This document shows, one piece after another, positions 24,801-35,062 of a stretch of 64,000 bases of DNA. Location of the stretch: positions 6,929,452 through 6,993,451 of the forward strand of contig OU862933.1 of NCBI GenBank assembly GCA_917880885.1. The letters are read 5' to 3'. Numbering within the stretch: position 1 is the first letter of the stretch; the number at the start of each line of letters is the position of its first letter. The notes below the pieces were generated by a model, which was given only the letters and a program-made list of their open reading frames with translations, was not told the DNA's origin and searched no databases. Origin of the DNA: Limnephilus marmoratus. Its lineage: Eukaryota; Arthropoda; Insecta; Trichoptera; Limnephilidae. The position numbers were made by a program, and so were the translations under genes.

Positions 24801-27800
24801 CCTTTATTTTCATCAGGAAACAATTCCAACACTAAAGGTTGTCTGGGTACAGCTTGGAGGTTTGGATTACAGGACACAATTCGTCCGGTGGCAGCTGCGG
24901 TTTGTTCCCTGAAAACGTTATCAAAAACATACATACTTAAATTACAAAAATATGATAAAACATTATCATATTCTGTAATAAAAGTACACAATAAACAAAA
25001 TAAAAATGAATTACTAATAATAACAGGCTTATGAACTCACCAGGTAGTTCGAATAACTCCACTCTTTGACTGTTTTAGGATGGCATCCACAAAAGTAGAC
25101 TTTGCTTTGTGAATGTGTCTATAGTTCAGAACCAAAGCTGGCAGCGGATGTAATGGAATCAACTTACGAAGCTAAAATTAATAATTTATTGAAATTGTTA
25201 CCTATTTATCATTCTTTGGTTTTTCAGTCATATATATATATATATATAATTAATTTTCTGTAATTATACCTTTAGGTATTTTTTTTTTACCTACCTTAAA
25301 CTTTGCTTATTTGGGACAAAATTTTTGGACCTGATGTCTCCCAATTAAGCAGAATCGAATGTATTTGCAAATGCAAATCATAAAACATTAAGTACTTTTC
25401 GTCGTTTTGCAGGTATCATATTATTGTAGACATGAAAAACAGGACGAAAATACTATTTTAATTGGTTTTAAAGTGTTAACGTCTTACCACAGGCTCTGAA
25501 GTGGATTTCGCGCCAAGCTTTAATGTTTCCTTAATAGAAATATTGTGCTTAATGTCTAACTTCAGCTCATCATATAATATAGTTCTCAACTGAACGGTAG
25601 AATTGATTTGAAATGACTTTCCAGCGGCTATATAAGCGTCCCTTTCAATCTGAGTTAGGCGTTCATTCAGAATGCAGGTCATTTCATTTATTGTTTTTGT
25701 GTCTATGCAAATTCCTTTGAGTTCCATGGCTGAATAAAGGAAATAAAAAATAAGGATTGTGCCAAGTGAATAAATAAAAAAATAATGACTTAACAATGTC
25801 GGATAGTTGGTGACTTTAGGACACAGTTTAGTATAACAACCAATGTAATAAATTATTACCGGATAATATTGTAATGATTTTAGTTTCCAAATTCAGAAAA
25901 ACATGCCAAATGTTATTTTCCACAAGTTTGAAATACATTTCCTGGCAGCACTCAGACAGAAGTTCAAGGGAGCGAGCTGACCTTTGCTTGGGACAGGAGC
26001 TCGAAAGGTCAAAGCTTACCTCAATCGAAAGATCTGATATAACATCATCAAAAGATGACGGAGGCTTATCAGGGTTGAGAAGGAAACAACCAATCTAGAA
26101 AATCAAATGAGACAGAAATTATAATCATATTTTTTTGGAAAATTAGGTGTTATAAAGTAGAAATCTACTGGAAAAACCAAAAACTCTTTGGTAACAAAAA
26201 TTCGATACAAAACTAGTTCTTAATGAAATATACATCAATCATACCTTGGGATCAATAATAACCCATTTGAGACAAACGTCATCCCTTTGGAAGTCAAACA
26301 GATCAATTAGCAACATTATTATGTCTTGGGCTTCAAAGCAAACTTTTCTCGTGTTGGAGTTCATTACATCACCGATCAAAGATCTAAAATAATAATGTTA
26401 TAGGTAAATAAAGCATACATAAATTCAGAGTAATGAGAAATTAAGCTGATTTGAATAAGGAATGTTTTTACTTTTTCATTTGCTTCTCGATGGGTGAGTT
26501 TCCACGAATATTCATACAGAAATATCGTACGCCTTCAGCCCACAAAATACAAAACATCAAAGCTTTTGGGGAACACGTAGTATCCACGGTATTAGCTATT
26601 TTATCAAGTTGGCAAAATCCTTCCCTGGAATAATTTTTTTTCATAGTTTTGAAAAATAATTTTTTAATTTTTTATGATCAACGGGCACTGGCAGTTATAG
26701 GAAGTTGATGAAAGTAATCACACCTGAATAATGCTGTAATCCCAATTTCAATAGGAACATTTGAAGAAAGCAACTTTTGAAGAGAGACTGTACTTTCCTG
26801 GTCTAAGTTTTCAATTAAGTAATTGATATTCTTTTTGGGAACGTCTCTTTTTGTTGGTGGTACGAATTTTGATTTCTTCTTCGAGTTTGGTTGAGAACAA
26901 TTTGGCTGAGTCAAAGGCACATATTCAAAAGCGTCGATCATCTTTTTGTATTTCATTTTGCCATCGTCATTTGCAATTACAGTTTGAACTTTATTTACAA
27001 TTGAAGTGCTTTTTGTTTCAGCTGGTTCTATGTTTTGATCTTTATTTATTGTTTTATTTATAGTTTCGTTAATCACCTCATCTACCTCTAAATATTTCTT
27101 GTTTTTATCATCAGATATTTCAAAGTTGGCCTCTACATCGAAATCCATACCATCTAACAGTTCTGTGTCTGCAAATTCATTTATTTTGCTTAGCCACATT
27201 CCAACATTTCTTTTTACTTTCCTACTTAATGTAGGAGAGTTTATATCACCAAGTATTTCAATAGCTGGCTTTGAAGTTTTGTTAGATTTCTTACCATCCA
27301 CATTTTTAAGTTTCTTGGCTGGAAGCATATCGGATAATTTCAACTGGTTGAAACGCTTTTTGGATGCAGCCTTATCTGATTCATCAATAGTTTTGGCTGA
27401 AGATTTAATTTTTTTAGGATCGACATTAACAATTTTTGAAGGACGCGAGATATTTTCATGAGAAATAGGATTGTCCCAATTCTTTGTTAAATCAACATCA
27501 TTGGATGGAACAGTAACATCATTGGAAAGTTTCCAAATATTGGTAGAGTGGGTCGACATTCGAGAACTGGTGGGTTCTTCCATGTGGCAATACTTTCTTT
27601 CATCACTCCATTGAATTTCTTTATTAATAGCATTTTGATTTGTAGTTTGTAAATTTATTATTTTTTTATTTGTAACTGTATTAGGAGGTATTGAACTCTT
27701 TTGATTTTCTGAAGCATTCAACACATTTGGAAAATCAATTTTATCTGTAGAACAGCAGGATTGAACAGATCTATTATCAATATCAACATTTTTTTTCTCT

Positions 27801-30515
27801 GATTTGCTCCTTTTCGGAGGAGCGGCAAATTTGCTTAATTGATTAATTAACTGCTTATTTGTTATTTCTGGTTCGATGAGTATTTTTGTTGGATTGACAA
27901 ACTGTTCTATATTTTCTGCTTGAACAGAAATATTTTTTTTTTGCACAAGTTTAGTGTTATTGCAATCATTTTCCTTTCTTACATGGTTTTCATAAAGTCT
28001 TGAATTTGACTCCTTATTTTCTTGTAAATGATCAGCGAAAGAGGTGACACATTGTTCTGGTAAATTAGGTATAGCAATTACTGACAGATGATTTGTTGAC
28101 TTATTAGGTTCATTCTGTTTCTTGAACAGTTTATGAGGTGAGGAAGAAACTTGCGAGGCAATGAGGGAAAGAAACCTATCATAGCCTGTGTCTGATTGCA
28201 AATCAATATCTTGTTCCACATAGTTTTCTTCACAGAACATTGATAAGCAGTTATTTTCTTTGTCATTCGGGTCTTCCAGTTGAGTAAATGATAGATTATG
28301 TCGGTACTGAGATGGGTTTGGGCTAATATCCCTTGTATTTCTAAAAAAAGGCACTTACAATCAGTTATGCACAAAATATAAGATACTATGATAATAATAA
28401 TATATTTATTGTCATTTTAGGACATTTTGGTGTTGAGCGTACATTTCGATGACGACATCTAAAAACTAGTGTCCGACCGAAACAGGACTTTCCACCAAAA
28501 CCGAATCTTGTGTCCATGTTAAAAATCCGGTGTCTATCTCAGTTTCGGCCGAAACCGATACTTTTTTAGATATGTTTAAAATCGATTATTTACTGTTATT
28601 TGGCTTATTTTTTATACTTCAGACAGTTTACACGTGTTTAATTAAATAAATAAAAAAAAGACAATAATTGAAGCATGTGAAAAAATAATATTTTTTTTAT
28701 ATTACTTCTATAAAACAAAATTTATTAAAAATAACAAAACATGTTAACTACATCTTACAACAAAAATTTGTCAATAATCAACATTATAAAGGAAGGACCT
28801 CATTAATTGAGTATTTTAATTTTTATTGCGTTTACAATCACAAAAATCTTTTTATACGTGTTAAACGAAATAAAAAACAATAATTGAAGTATGTAAAATT
28901 TTTTTTTTGATATTACTGCTATAAAACAAATCAAAATTTAAAAAAATGTTAACAATTTCTTGGAACAAGCATTTGTCAATAATCAACACAGGAAGGACCT
29001 CATTAATTGAGTATTTTGCTGATGATGGCGGGTGACGTACGAGCCACGAACTCACTCGAAAGAGAAGTTTCAAGAGGTAGTTAACATGTTTTGTTATTTT
29101 TTTATATATTTTTTTGTTTTATAGAAGTAATATAAAAAAAATATAATTTTTTCACGTATGTACTTCAATTATTGTTTTTTTTTTTTTTTTATTTAATTTA
29201 ACACATGTTGACTGTCTGAATAAGTGTAAAAAATAAGCCAAATAACAGTAAACAATAGATTTTTAACATGTCTAAAAAAGTTTCGGTTTCGGCAGATTTT
29301 CTACCGAAACTAGATTTTTTTCCTTTTTTGAAACTTGCCGAAACCGAAACCGAACCTTCGGTCGGTCACTACTAAAAACTGTACATACTTAAGTACTTAT
29401 TAAAAAAAATCAGTTTTCTTTTTAAAAAGAAAGGCTAACATTCCCGGGTTACGAATAACCCAACAATGTTTGAAAATCTATTACTAACACCACACTTAAC
29501 GGAAAATGTTTCTTGTGTCGTGATGGAGGAGCCAGCCGAAGAATCGAACATGAGATGCCCAGGTGGGACCCAAACACAATGCCCACTTGACCGGTCAATA
29601 TTATAATAATAATTTTATATAATTCATGTTTATGATTTTGAGCGAAATAATAATGAGAAAAGAATCCATACCTTCTGTAATTATTATTTTTTGATGGTTG
29701 AACTGGCAAATCAACAATTTCAATTGGAGGATTTAAAAATGAAGAGTTATTGCCTGAAAAATTGAATTACGGATAATTTCTTTGCGGTACAATAGTGAAC
29801 TGGGCAGACCAACATCAGGGTATATATGAGGTGTGTAGAATCAAATGCAGCAATCTCCACTTTTTTCAAAAGTGGACTAACAATTGCTGCATTTGATTCT
29901 ACACACTGCAATCTCCACTTTTTTCAAAAGTGGACTAACAATTGCTGCATTTGATTCTACACACTTCATATACAGGTGTCAGTCATTGTTAGTCTCACAA
30001 ATTATATCGGTCTTCTGAAGTGCACTTGTAGATTACTTTACCGCAGGGCTTCCAAACACCAAGGGCGGATCCAGCTTTGGCGCCAGGGGGGGGTTACATT
30101 GCGCCAGGGGGGGGGGGGGGTCACACAGTCGTGGTCAAGTCACAAGAATTTATAATTTAATTTTGATAATAATAGATACAAGTAAAAAGTAGGTCCACCT
30201 AGGTCCTGGACCCAGCCCAGGGGGGGGTCATGACCCCCCCTGGATCCGCCCTTGCCAAACACCTCATAAATAATACACCTATTTACTTCAATTATGTAAT
30301 CATGAAAATCACGGAGGCATTATTTATGTAGGAAGTTTTATAATATTTTTTTCATAAATCTAGTTAATCTAAAAATGTTAATAAATGATTTACTTACCAT
30401 TATTTGTCCAAGATGAAATGATGGATTTCATCACCTTATACGCAAAAGGTGACAAACCTTCTAAGTACTTCTCTGGATCGAAGGAGTAATTAGAATTCCA
30501 ATTTACTGAAGACAT
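15801..30515 (-). CDS. POLN: DNA polymerase nu-like (family A) polymerase, 14 exons
   Basis: Exons (minus): 30398-30515, 29672-29753, 26724-28340, 26472-26624, 26245-26383, 25860-26094, 25488-25729, 25041-25171, 24802-24908, 24375-24555, 23781-23938, 23048-23221, 18749-18898, 15801-15907. Phases agree at every junction and sum to 3594 nt, 1197 residues. Residues 1-605 are Asn/Lys/Ser-rich and probably disordered, mostly one exon. 606-780 resemble the degenerate exonuclease-like domain, and AMELKGICID opens the polymerase part. Motif A AADFQHIECR (D966, E971), motif B RDKTKHLVYALMYG (1016-1029), QGSAADLCK (from 1112) and motif C QIHDE (1144-1148) are intact; the end is KSWGEMK. There is no helicase domain, and the long insert that POLQ has between SAAD and HDE is absent, which favours POLN. 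Predicted role: translesion or cross-link repair synthesis in the nucleus. The final intron is GC-AG; intron 12 holds an antisense LINE. Confidence 0.9.
16411..16826. mobile_element. GC-run MITE, gggaacgtaccca family, copy 1
   Basis: Ends resemble cgtacccatgctacgtgacc and the complement ggtcacgtagtatggctac, with runs of C just inside each. A shorter copy is at 45574-45730. It lies in intron 13 of the polymerase gene. Confidence 0.6.
17071..17235. mobile_element. MITE with ggggccatccataaattacg ends
   Basis: Perfect inverted ends: GGGGCCATC.ATAAATTACGT and ACGTAATTTAT.GATGGCCCC, with G runs inside and TAA/TTA at the borders. About 165 bp, no ORF, PIF/Harbinger-like by border. Confidence 0.65.
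17255..17527. mobile_element. Foldback MITE
   Basis: Arms of about 60 bp: tcagtgattcctgacattat / ataatgtcaggaatcactgg, continuing through ttttggtctccgg / ccggagaccaaaa. No ORF in the centre. Confidence 0.7.
17530..17870. mobile_element. MITE with gtctgacgtgtcatgtcgtg ends
   Basis: Left ggtttacatttgtctgacgtgtc and the complement of right gacacgtcacgacagacaag form an imperfect inverted pair; the interior is rich in cacgacat/atgtcgtg motifs. Boundaries are approximate. Confidence 0.45.
17892..18705. repeat. Mirror-image arrays of a 16-bp motif (7 + 7 copies)
   Basis: The left array (17892-18075) has seven imperfect copies of GGACTAATATCTACAG. The right array (18515-18705) has seven copies of the reverse complement, CTGTAGATATTAGTCC, including two identical longer tandem units. 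The 440-bp core between them lacks the motif. The whole lies inside intron 13, ending 44 bp from the GC donor. Subterminal repeat clusters in opposite orientation are typical of transposase-binding regions of DNA transposons, but I cannot assign a family. Confidence 0.7.
18258..18284. repeat. Short interstitial CCTAA repeats
   Basis: Two pairs of CCTAA units separated by cttta, equal to the insect telomere repeat TTAGG on the other strand. Too short to imply a telomeric origin. Confidence 0.4.
18990..22345 (+). mobile_element. RTE-clade LINE, nearly full length, antisense in intron 12
   Basis: Contains one long reading frame with endonuclease and reverse transcriptase (19272-22334). Sequence upstream of the ORF (cgcttatatcttttaaacta, gatagagttattcatgagga) looks like the 5' UTR. 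Truncated copies of its 3' part occur at 49441-49975 (minus), 54843-55330 (plus) and 35335-35425 (plus). The copy lies within intron 12 (18899-23047) of the polymerase gene, opposite to its transcription. Exact ends were not determined. Confidence 0.8.
19272..22334 (+). pseudogene. RTE LINE endonuclease-reverse transcriptase, one internal stop
   Basis: A single frame of 1021 codons is interrupted only by TAG at 21375-21377. The N-terminal third is an AP-endonuclease-like domain: IGTWNIRGG, VLCVTES, VICYAPVNSES, MAGDLNGWVG, IDFVVID, TDHFLV. The reverse transcriptase follows: KNGKAVGFDNIAAEYFK, AVIMPLYKGKG, RAISLLSSVGKLYGRIL, FMSGRGCMDQIF, AFVDLQKAYDRVD, then after the stop GVKQGCVMSPWLFNLYMD and the catalytic LLYADDAVLIS. 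The C-terminal part has LMYGSEAWNWQRKDESKL and RGRPRKTW. The stop sits just before the QG motif and would remove the catalytic Asp pair. All other landmarks are present, which implies recent inactivation, or a sequencing error or strain difference. Confidence 0.85.
22600..22720 (-). repeat. tRNA-like SINE fragment
   Basis: On the minus strand a B-box-like GGTTCGAGTCCCAGAAAG follows a region with TTGCTCAGGAAC, at tRNA-like spacing. It does not fold as an intact tRNA and has no anticodon arm I can support. Located in intron 12. Confidence 0.45.
23301..23703. mobile_element. MITE in intron 11
   Basis: Ends aagcctcaattacatcgagc and the complement of gctcaatgtaatcgaggctt are near-perfect inverted repeats extending through gagtttacaagct. 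The interior is rich in ctagc/gctag motifs. No ORF. Confidence 0.75.
24067..24212. mobile_element. Small hAT-like MITE in intron 10
   Basis: Ends CAGGGTTGGCCCTGT and the complement of TCAGAGCCGGCCCTG resemble hAT CAGGG… termini. The flanks ctaccta / cctactt are a plausible but imperfect target duplication. Confidence 0.45.
28440..29376. mobile_element. Large foldback element in intron 2
   Basis: Arms of nearly 300 bp: the left (about 28450-28745) and right (29083-29375) are inverted, sharing aaataagccaaataacagta, gaagtaatataaaaaaaata and ends with gtgaccgaccgaa-like sequence and repeated accgaaac. Inside, a segment containing ggaaggacctcattaattga is repeated in tandem (about 28790 and 28990). 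Confidence 0.7.
29430..29605 (-). repeat. tRNA-like SINE, compact relative of 3985-4890
   Basis: It starts aggctaacattcccgggttac and ends in a region that, on the minus strand, has A-box-like GGTCAAGTGGGC and B-box-like TGTTCGATTCT. Both ends match those of the LINE-bearing unit at 3985-4890, but the coding part is absent. Lies within intron 2. Confidence 0.55.
29824..29975. mobile_element. Foldback MITE with a 58-bp tandem duplication
   Basis: Ends gtgtgtagaatcaaatgcag and its complement bound a palindrome. A 58-bp unit (29850-29907, 29908-29965) containing the small hairpin TCCACTT ttttca AAGTGGA is present twice in tandem, so the right arm is duplicated. In intron 1. Confidence 0.75.
30060..30254. 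mobile_element. hAT MITE with perfect 8-bp target duplication
   Basis: 15-bp perfect inverted ends CAAGGGCGGATCCAG / CTGGATCCGCCCTTG, flanked by CCAAACAC at 30052-30059 and 30255-30262. G runs are inside and there is no ORF. In intron 1 of the polymerase gene. Confidence 0.85.
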
Positions 30516-30863
30516 CTCCTTCAATTTATTGAAATATTGCCAACAATAATTATACAAGAAAATAAATATTTTTCAGAAGAATGGATAGCAGAAATATCTT
30601 GTGAACAATCAAAGATTCAAAATAAAAGCATATGAAGCAAGATTTTGAGAATCTCTCCAGCTACCTCTAGCGCATTTCTTTTTTATTTTCTGAAAAAAAT
30701 TTCACAAACTTTCTATTTTTAAAAACCAAAGGCGTCAATATTTTAATGTAGATAGCAATCGTGTTTATGGCCTGTAAATTAATTATTTAAGTTCTTACCT
30801 AACCCAATAAAAAATAACATAAAATAAAAGAAAAATTAAAACTCAATCAACGATGGCATGTTC

Positions 30864-30915
30864 TTTATTGTTCATCCAATATGGTATTTATTCTTAATAC
30901 AATATGGTATTTATT
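30864..30915 (-). promoter_or_regulatory. Poly(A) signals of RECQL
   Basis: Three AATAAA hexamers on the minus strand (30910-30915, 30887-30892, 30864-30869) lie 36-87 nt after the RECQL stop. The first two are inside a 23-bp tandem repeat (tatggtatttattcttaata). This leaves under 350 bp for the promoter of the downstream polymerase gene. Confidence 0.6.
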
Positions 30916-30950
30916 CTTAATACATAGTTCGCATATCCTTCAATTAATAA

Positions 30951-33197
30951 TTAAAGGATATCAATTGTCTCAACTTCATCACCACCTTTACTAGTTTTCC
31001 TGAGGTTGTCATCCAAAATAACAATATCACTCCCATTAGAGCTAAGAGAACTGCTTGAGTATCTACAGATTTTCTTTTTCCGATATTGATGAATTTCAGG
31101 GCTATCTTCTCTAATTGGCAAACTTCCCTCTCCTTCATCACTATTTATTATTAAACTAGTTTTCACTTCTTTATTACTGGATTTGGAGCAACTAGTTGAA
31201 TTTCTTGATGAATCACAAGATTTTTTTTTTGTGGATGAACACTTCATAGAAATATTTTCTTTCGTATTTAGTGAGTTTTTCTCTACTTTAGGCATGGGAG
31301 CGGAGCCGAATTTTCTTTTTCGGTTTTCTGAAGGACTTTCTTTAGATTGGGTTTTGGAAGCACTTTCCTTTTTAACAGGGGAGTTCTTTTCAACTTTGGG
31401 AATAGTCGTTGGAGCAAGTTCCTCAAGTTTTAAACTGCCAAACTGTTTAGTGGTAAACTTTATTTTATGATTTTCATCTTTCACTAATGCAGACTTTGAT
31501 CCAATTTTTAAATAACTAATAGTAGAGTATGCAGTAAAATGAAAATCTTCTTTTAAATACCCTTCAATTAGTAAAAAGGTGACTATTGCTTCAGCTTGTA
31601 TTCTGGACACATTAGGAACTTTGACACCGGTAACTCTGAGATTAGTAGGTCCTTTACAAAACCATGAATCGATAAGTTTTTGGGCAGTTAATTTATTATC
31701 TCCCTTTTCCGCCCATTCCACAATTTTATACAAATCTCTGCAATAATTTTCTAATGACGTAACTCTCTCAATTGTGTTAGTCTGGCAACATCGATCGCAC
31801 ATTAAGTGACAGTCGTCTGGGACGAATTCTTCATCAAAATGCCGGGCAATAATGTTTCTCCTGCACGAGGTAGGATTTAGACAGTATCTAATCATGTTGT
31901 AGAGGTGATCTAAACTTCCCGATGAAGAGAATACCATGGTGCTGAGTCGGAAGATGTCTTGCATTCGATACAGCATCACACACTCGGCTCTCTGACCGTC
32001 CCTTCCCGCACGACCGCTCTCCTGATAATAGCTCTGCATTGCTTTGCTTAAAGAATGATGTATCACAAACCTAACATCTGGCTTGTCTATTCCCAGACCA
32101 AAGGCCACAGTTGCTACAATAGCTTGATAGTATTTGCGTGTCCATTTTGAATGGATATCCGAGCGCCTGTCGGGTTCCAAGTTAGCGTGGTAGCTCGCCA
32201 CTTTCAGGTGTTTAGCCCTCAACTTGCCAGCCAGCTCTTCGCAATCTTTTATGCTGGTAGCGTATATTATTCCCGATTGGTCCTTGTACCTGTATTTCAG
32301 CAACTTTTCCAGAATCTCAACACACTCGTCGGTAGAGCTAGGTTTGTCGATGATACTGTAGAATAAATTGGGTCTGTTAAATGGAGCCTTAATAAGTAAG
32401 CACCCTCTGATGTCTAGCATCCTCTGTACATCCAGAAGCACGGCAGCAGTAGCCGTGGCTGTGAGGCCCAGAAGGGGCACGTCGGGGAACATGGACGAGA
32501 GAACACCGAGGAACTTGTAGTCGGGGCGGAAGTCGTGACCCCACTGCGAACAGCAATGTACTTCGTCAATTGCTATTCTTTGTAATCTCCCTTCTGCAAA
32601 ACACTTCTGCAGCTTGGACATGAATCTTTTGCTCTTTGCGAACCTCTCCGGTGTTACGTAGAGTAATTTAAAAGTAGATTTAGGATCAGTCATACTGTTG
32701 AGGGCAGCATTAGTCTCTTCTTTCGAACTTGTGCTAGTCATGAGTTTAGCGGGAATGCCTTTCTTGGTGAGCGCCATAACTTGATCTTCCATCAATGAAA
32801 TCAATGGGGATACAACAATGGTGATGCCTTCGCTGATAAGTGCCGGCAGTTGGTAGCACAAACTCTTCCCAGCCCCCGTCGGCATTACAACCAAAGCGTG
32901 CTTCTTCGATAGGGTTGCATTCATAGCAGCCAGTTGTTGAGGTCTATATTCTTTGATTCCAAAAATATTGTGTAGTGCAATATCCAGACGATCTGACCAT
33001 TCAAAATTTGAGTGCTGCCAATTTTCTTTCCCGAGTTCTTTGGATTTCTTTAAATCGTTTTTGTCATTTAGGAGGTCCCTCCGCTCGATCAGCTCTTGCT
33101 GGCGACGTCGCAGTCTCCGAAGATCAGATTCTACTTTTGATAATTCTCGTGTTATTGAATCGAGCTCTGTTTCATAATCACTACCGTCTAATTCCAT
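30951..33197 (-). CDS. RECQL: ATP-dependent DNA helicase Q1 (RecQ1), intronless
   Basis: 748 residues in one exon. An N-terminal coiled-coil-like stretch (residues about 8-60, Glu/Arg-rich) precedes a RecQ helicase core: motif 0 around YRPQQL, Walker A PTGAGKS (107-113), DEVH box (211-214), the aromatic-rich loop CCSQWGHDFRPDY, GLTATAT, FNRPNL, SYHANLEP, VATVAFGLGIDKPDVRFVIH and motif VI QESGRAGRDGQ. Then come the RQC zinc-binding cysteines (C-R-R…C…MCDRC) and winged helix (LTAQKLIDSWFCKG, LIEGYLKEDF). It is close to animal RECQL over the core, including DEVHCCSQWGHDFRPDYK. The last ~150 residues are Lys/Ser-rich and poorly conserved. RecQ1 is a 3'-5' helicase for fork restart and repair in the nucleus. 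It lies 435 bp upstream of the polymerase gene on the same strand. Confidence 0.95.
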   Translation of the reverse strand: MELDGSDYETELDSITRELSKVESDLRRLRRRQQELIERRDLLNDKNDLKKSKELGKENWQHSNFEWSDRLDIALHNIFGIKEYRPQQLAAMNATLSKKHALVVMPTGAGKSLCYQLPALISEGITIVVSPLISLMEDQVMALTKKGIPAKLMTSTSSKEETNAALNSMTDPKSTFKLLYVTPERFAKSKRFMSKLQKCFAEGRLQRIAIDEVHCCSQWGHDFRPDYKFLGVLSSMFPDVPLLGLTATATAAVLLDVQRMLDIRGCLLIKAPFNRPNLFYSIIDKPSSTDECVEILEKLLKYRYKDQSGIIYATSIKDCEELAGKLRAKHLKVASYHANLEPDRRSDIHSKWTRKYYQAIVATVAFGLGIDKPDVRFVIHHSLSKAMQSYYQESGRAGRDGQRAECVMLYRMQDIFRLSTMVFSSSGSLDHLYNMIRYCLNPTSCRRNIIARHFDEEFVPDDCHLMCDRCCQTNTIERVTSLENYCRDLYKIVEWAEKGDNKLTAQKLIDSWFCKGPTNLRVTGVKVPNVSRIQAEAIVTFLLIEGYLKEDFHFTAYSTISYLKIGSKSALVKDENHKIKFTTKQFGSLKLEELAPTTIPKVEKNSPVKKESASKTQSKESPSENRKRKFGSAPMPKVEKNSLNTKENISMKCSSTKKKSCDSSRNSTSCSKSSNKEVKTSLIINSDEGEGSLPIREDSPEIHQYRKKKICRYSSSSLSSNGSDIVILDDNLRKTSKGGDEVETIDIL

Positions 33198-33555
33198 ATT
33201 CCTAGCTGTAGCTACCCTTTTCAGTTATATTCAATATTTGTACCGCAAAAATTTTTCTGAAAATAAAACAATTATTTTGTAGCTGAAAAACGACTGCTTT
33301 ACACCATAGATATAGAAATGGATAAAAATTTAGAAATACATGTTTTAGAGATGTTCAATGGCTGATAAATGAAATGGGTTGTCACTGCGGTTCCCGTTAC
33401 CGGAGACAAATTTGGAACCGGTTCTTCCAGTCACTTTTGGAAAAATTAAAAAATGGGTAGGATAGGGGTACAAGGTCTGTAAGGTTAGCTCATCGAGGGG
33501 GTAGAGAGGTGATTGGCTAAAAAGTCGTGACGTAGCTAGAAGTTCACCTCATGCT
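33198..33555. other. Region upstream of RECQL
   Basis: Expected to hold the RECQL promoter on the minus strand. I see no clear TATA box or other defined site. From about 33360 the sequence looks transposon-derived. Confidence 0.35.
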
Positions 33556-34615
33556 CCTCACGTTTCACCTCTTCCTCGCACTCGATAAATGCTGGCGTTC
33601 CACAGGGGGCGGTTCTGTCTCCGACTTTGTTTTTGTTGCACATCAATGACCTTTTGACATATATGCACCAATTCATTGTTACGCGGATGACAGTACAGTC
33701 CATGATAGCTTTTTGTTTGACACGCCCCCAAAGGGCTCACAAATTCCAACGGCTCGGAGGGCTTTGAAGCAAAGAATGAACGGTTACCTCAAAAGTGTTT
33801 TCTCTTGGGGTAAAAATAATCTCGTTGAATTTAATGTTTCAAAGACCCAAAATCATGTCTGATTACGTCTAAAACGGATCTAAATGAAAATCTAGTCTTC
33901 TTCAACGGAAGCAATCTTCCGAACAGGCCCTCCATTGATATGCTTGATGTAACTCTAAGTGACCAGCTCAGATATGGGGCACCATTGAAGCCAGAGTTAA
34001 GTTATCCTCATTCTCGTGACAAAAAAAAACTGGGCGTACTCTATAGGGCCCGCAGATACTTTAATAGTACACAACTGCTAACCCTGCATAAATCACAAGT
34101 GCCCCCCACGGTTGAATTACCGATTACCCAAAATACCTGAAAAAACCCTCGACTCTGTGCAGAAACGGGCGGTCCGTCTGATAGATTCTCCCAATTTAAC
34201 AGACGGATTGCAATCTTCAGAGCATAGGCGTCGGGTGGGAATGCTATCCTTGTTCTACCGGTATTGCAATGAAAGATGCTCCGAGGAACTAGCGTCATTG
34301 ATCCCTTCGGCACCGGTGCATAGTCGGGAAACACGCCAAACGCGTGCCCAACATATGTACACGGTTGACATTGGTCACATGAGAACGGGTCGCTTCTTCA
34401 ATTGTGTTCAATAGCTCGGCTGTGGAACGATTTGCCGGCCTTTGTGTTTCCTCCTTCCTACAACATGGGTCTCTTCAAGACAAATGTTCATTCCTTCCTC
34501 TCCTCAGAAAGACCCTCCACACACCATCTCAGATGACATAGGCCCTGAGGGAAATTATTTTCCTCAGGGCCTCCTGTGTGGAGTTAATGTAAAAAAAGTC
34601 CCCTTTCAACTGTGA
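33556..34615 (+). mobile_element. LINE relic with 3' stem-loop
   Basis: Decayed non-LTR reverse transcriptase: NAGVPQGAVLSP at about 33588, the YADD motif at 33680-33691 in a shifted frame, and the C-terminal segment KRAVRLIDSPNLTDGLQ / RRRVGMLSLFYRY / CSEELASLIP at 34112-34414. Several frameshifts separate these pieces. The 3' end has a strong stem-loop (34541-34571, GGCCCTGAGG…CCTCAGGGCC) and an outer CTCCACACA…TGTGTGGAG pairing. Related copies: 35670-36080, 42000-42110, 43190-43330, 52850-53400 and 62061-62611. Confidence 0.75.
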
Positions 34616-34909
34616 AATTTGAATTTACTGTAATATAATATTATAAGTCAAGCGATTCTGAATGCATTTGCAATGATTTATTGGTAATACGTTGGTAATA
34701 TTGTACTAATTTATTATTCTTAAAACCAATATTCGGAATAAAACGGAAAATCCTAGAAATATTTGCAGTGTTATTTATGCATCGATGACATGGAACCGAG
34801 GTTTTTAGGACCTTGTATAAATTGCCCTTTGAAGACATTCACATTTTCAAATTGAAAGTCTCATTTAGAACTCTCATGACAGGGATATGATAGGGAAAGT
34901 ATTTAGAAA

Positions 34910-35055
34910 AATTGTACCCATACCTAGTCACACATGGTGGCAAATACTCTCAGCATTACCTTGATGAAAGTCATGAAAGACACCATTCGGAATGGAAGCG
35001 TTGCTTGAAATGACTTTTGCAGTATTTGGTGACCATCGTGACCATAACTGAGTAG
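34910..35055 (+). repeat. Degenerate SINE core
   Basis: Contains atactctcag.attacc, then caccattcggaatggaagcgttgcttgaaatg and tttggtgacca, in the order found in the SINEs at 41565 and 48830 (reverse complement). Confidence 0.5.
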
Positions 35056-35062
35056 CTAGGTA

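Noticed and set aside
15801..30515. POLQ (polymerase theta) identity
   Set aside because: No helicase domain on this strand upstream except the separate RECQL gene, and the palm lacks the long POLQ insert; motif B and QGSAADLCK resemble POLN more.
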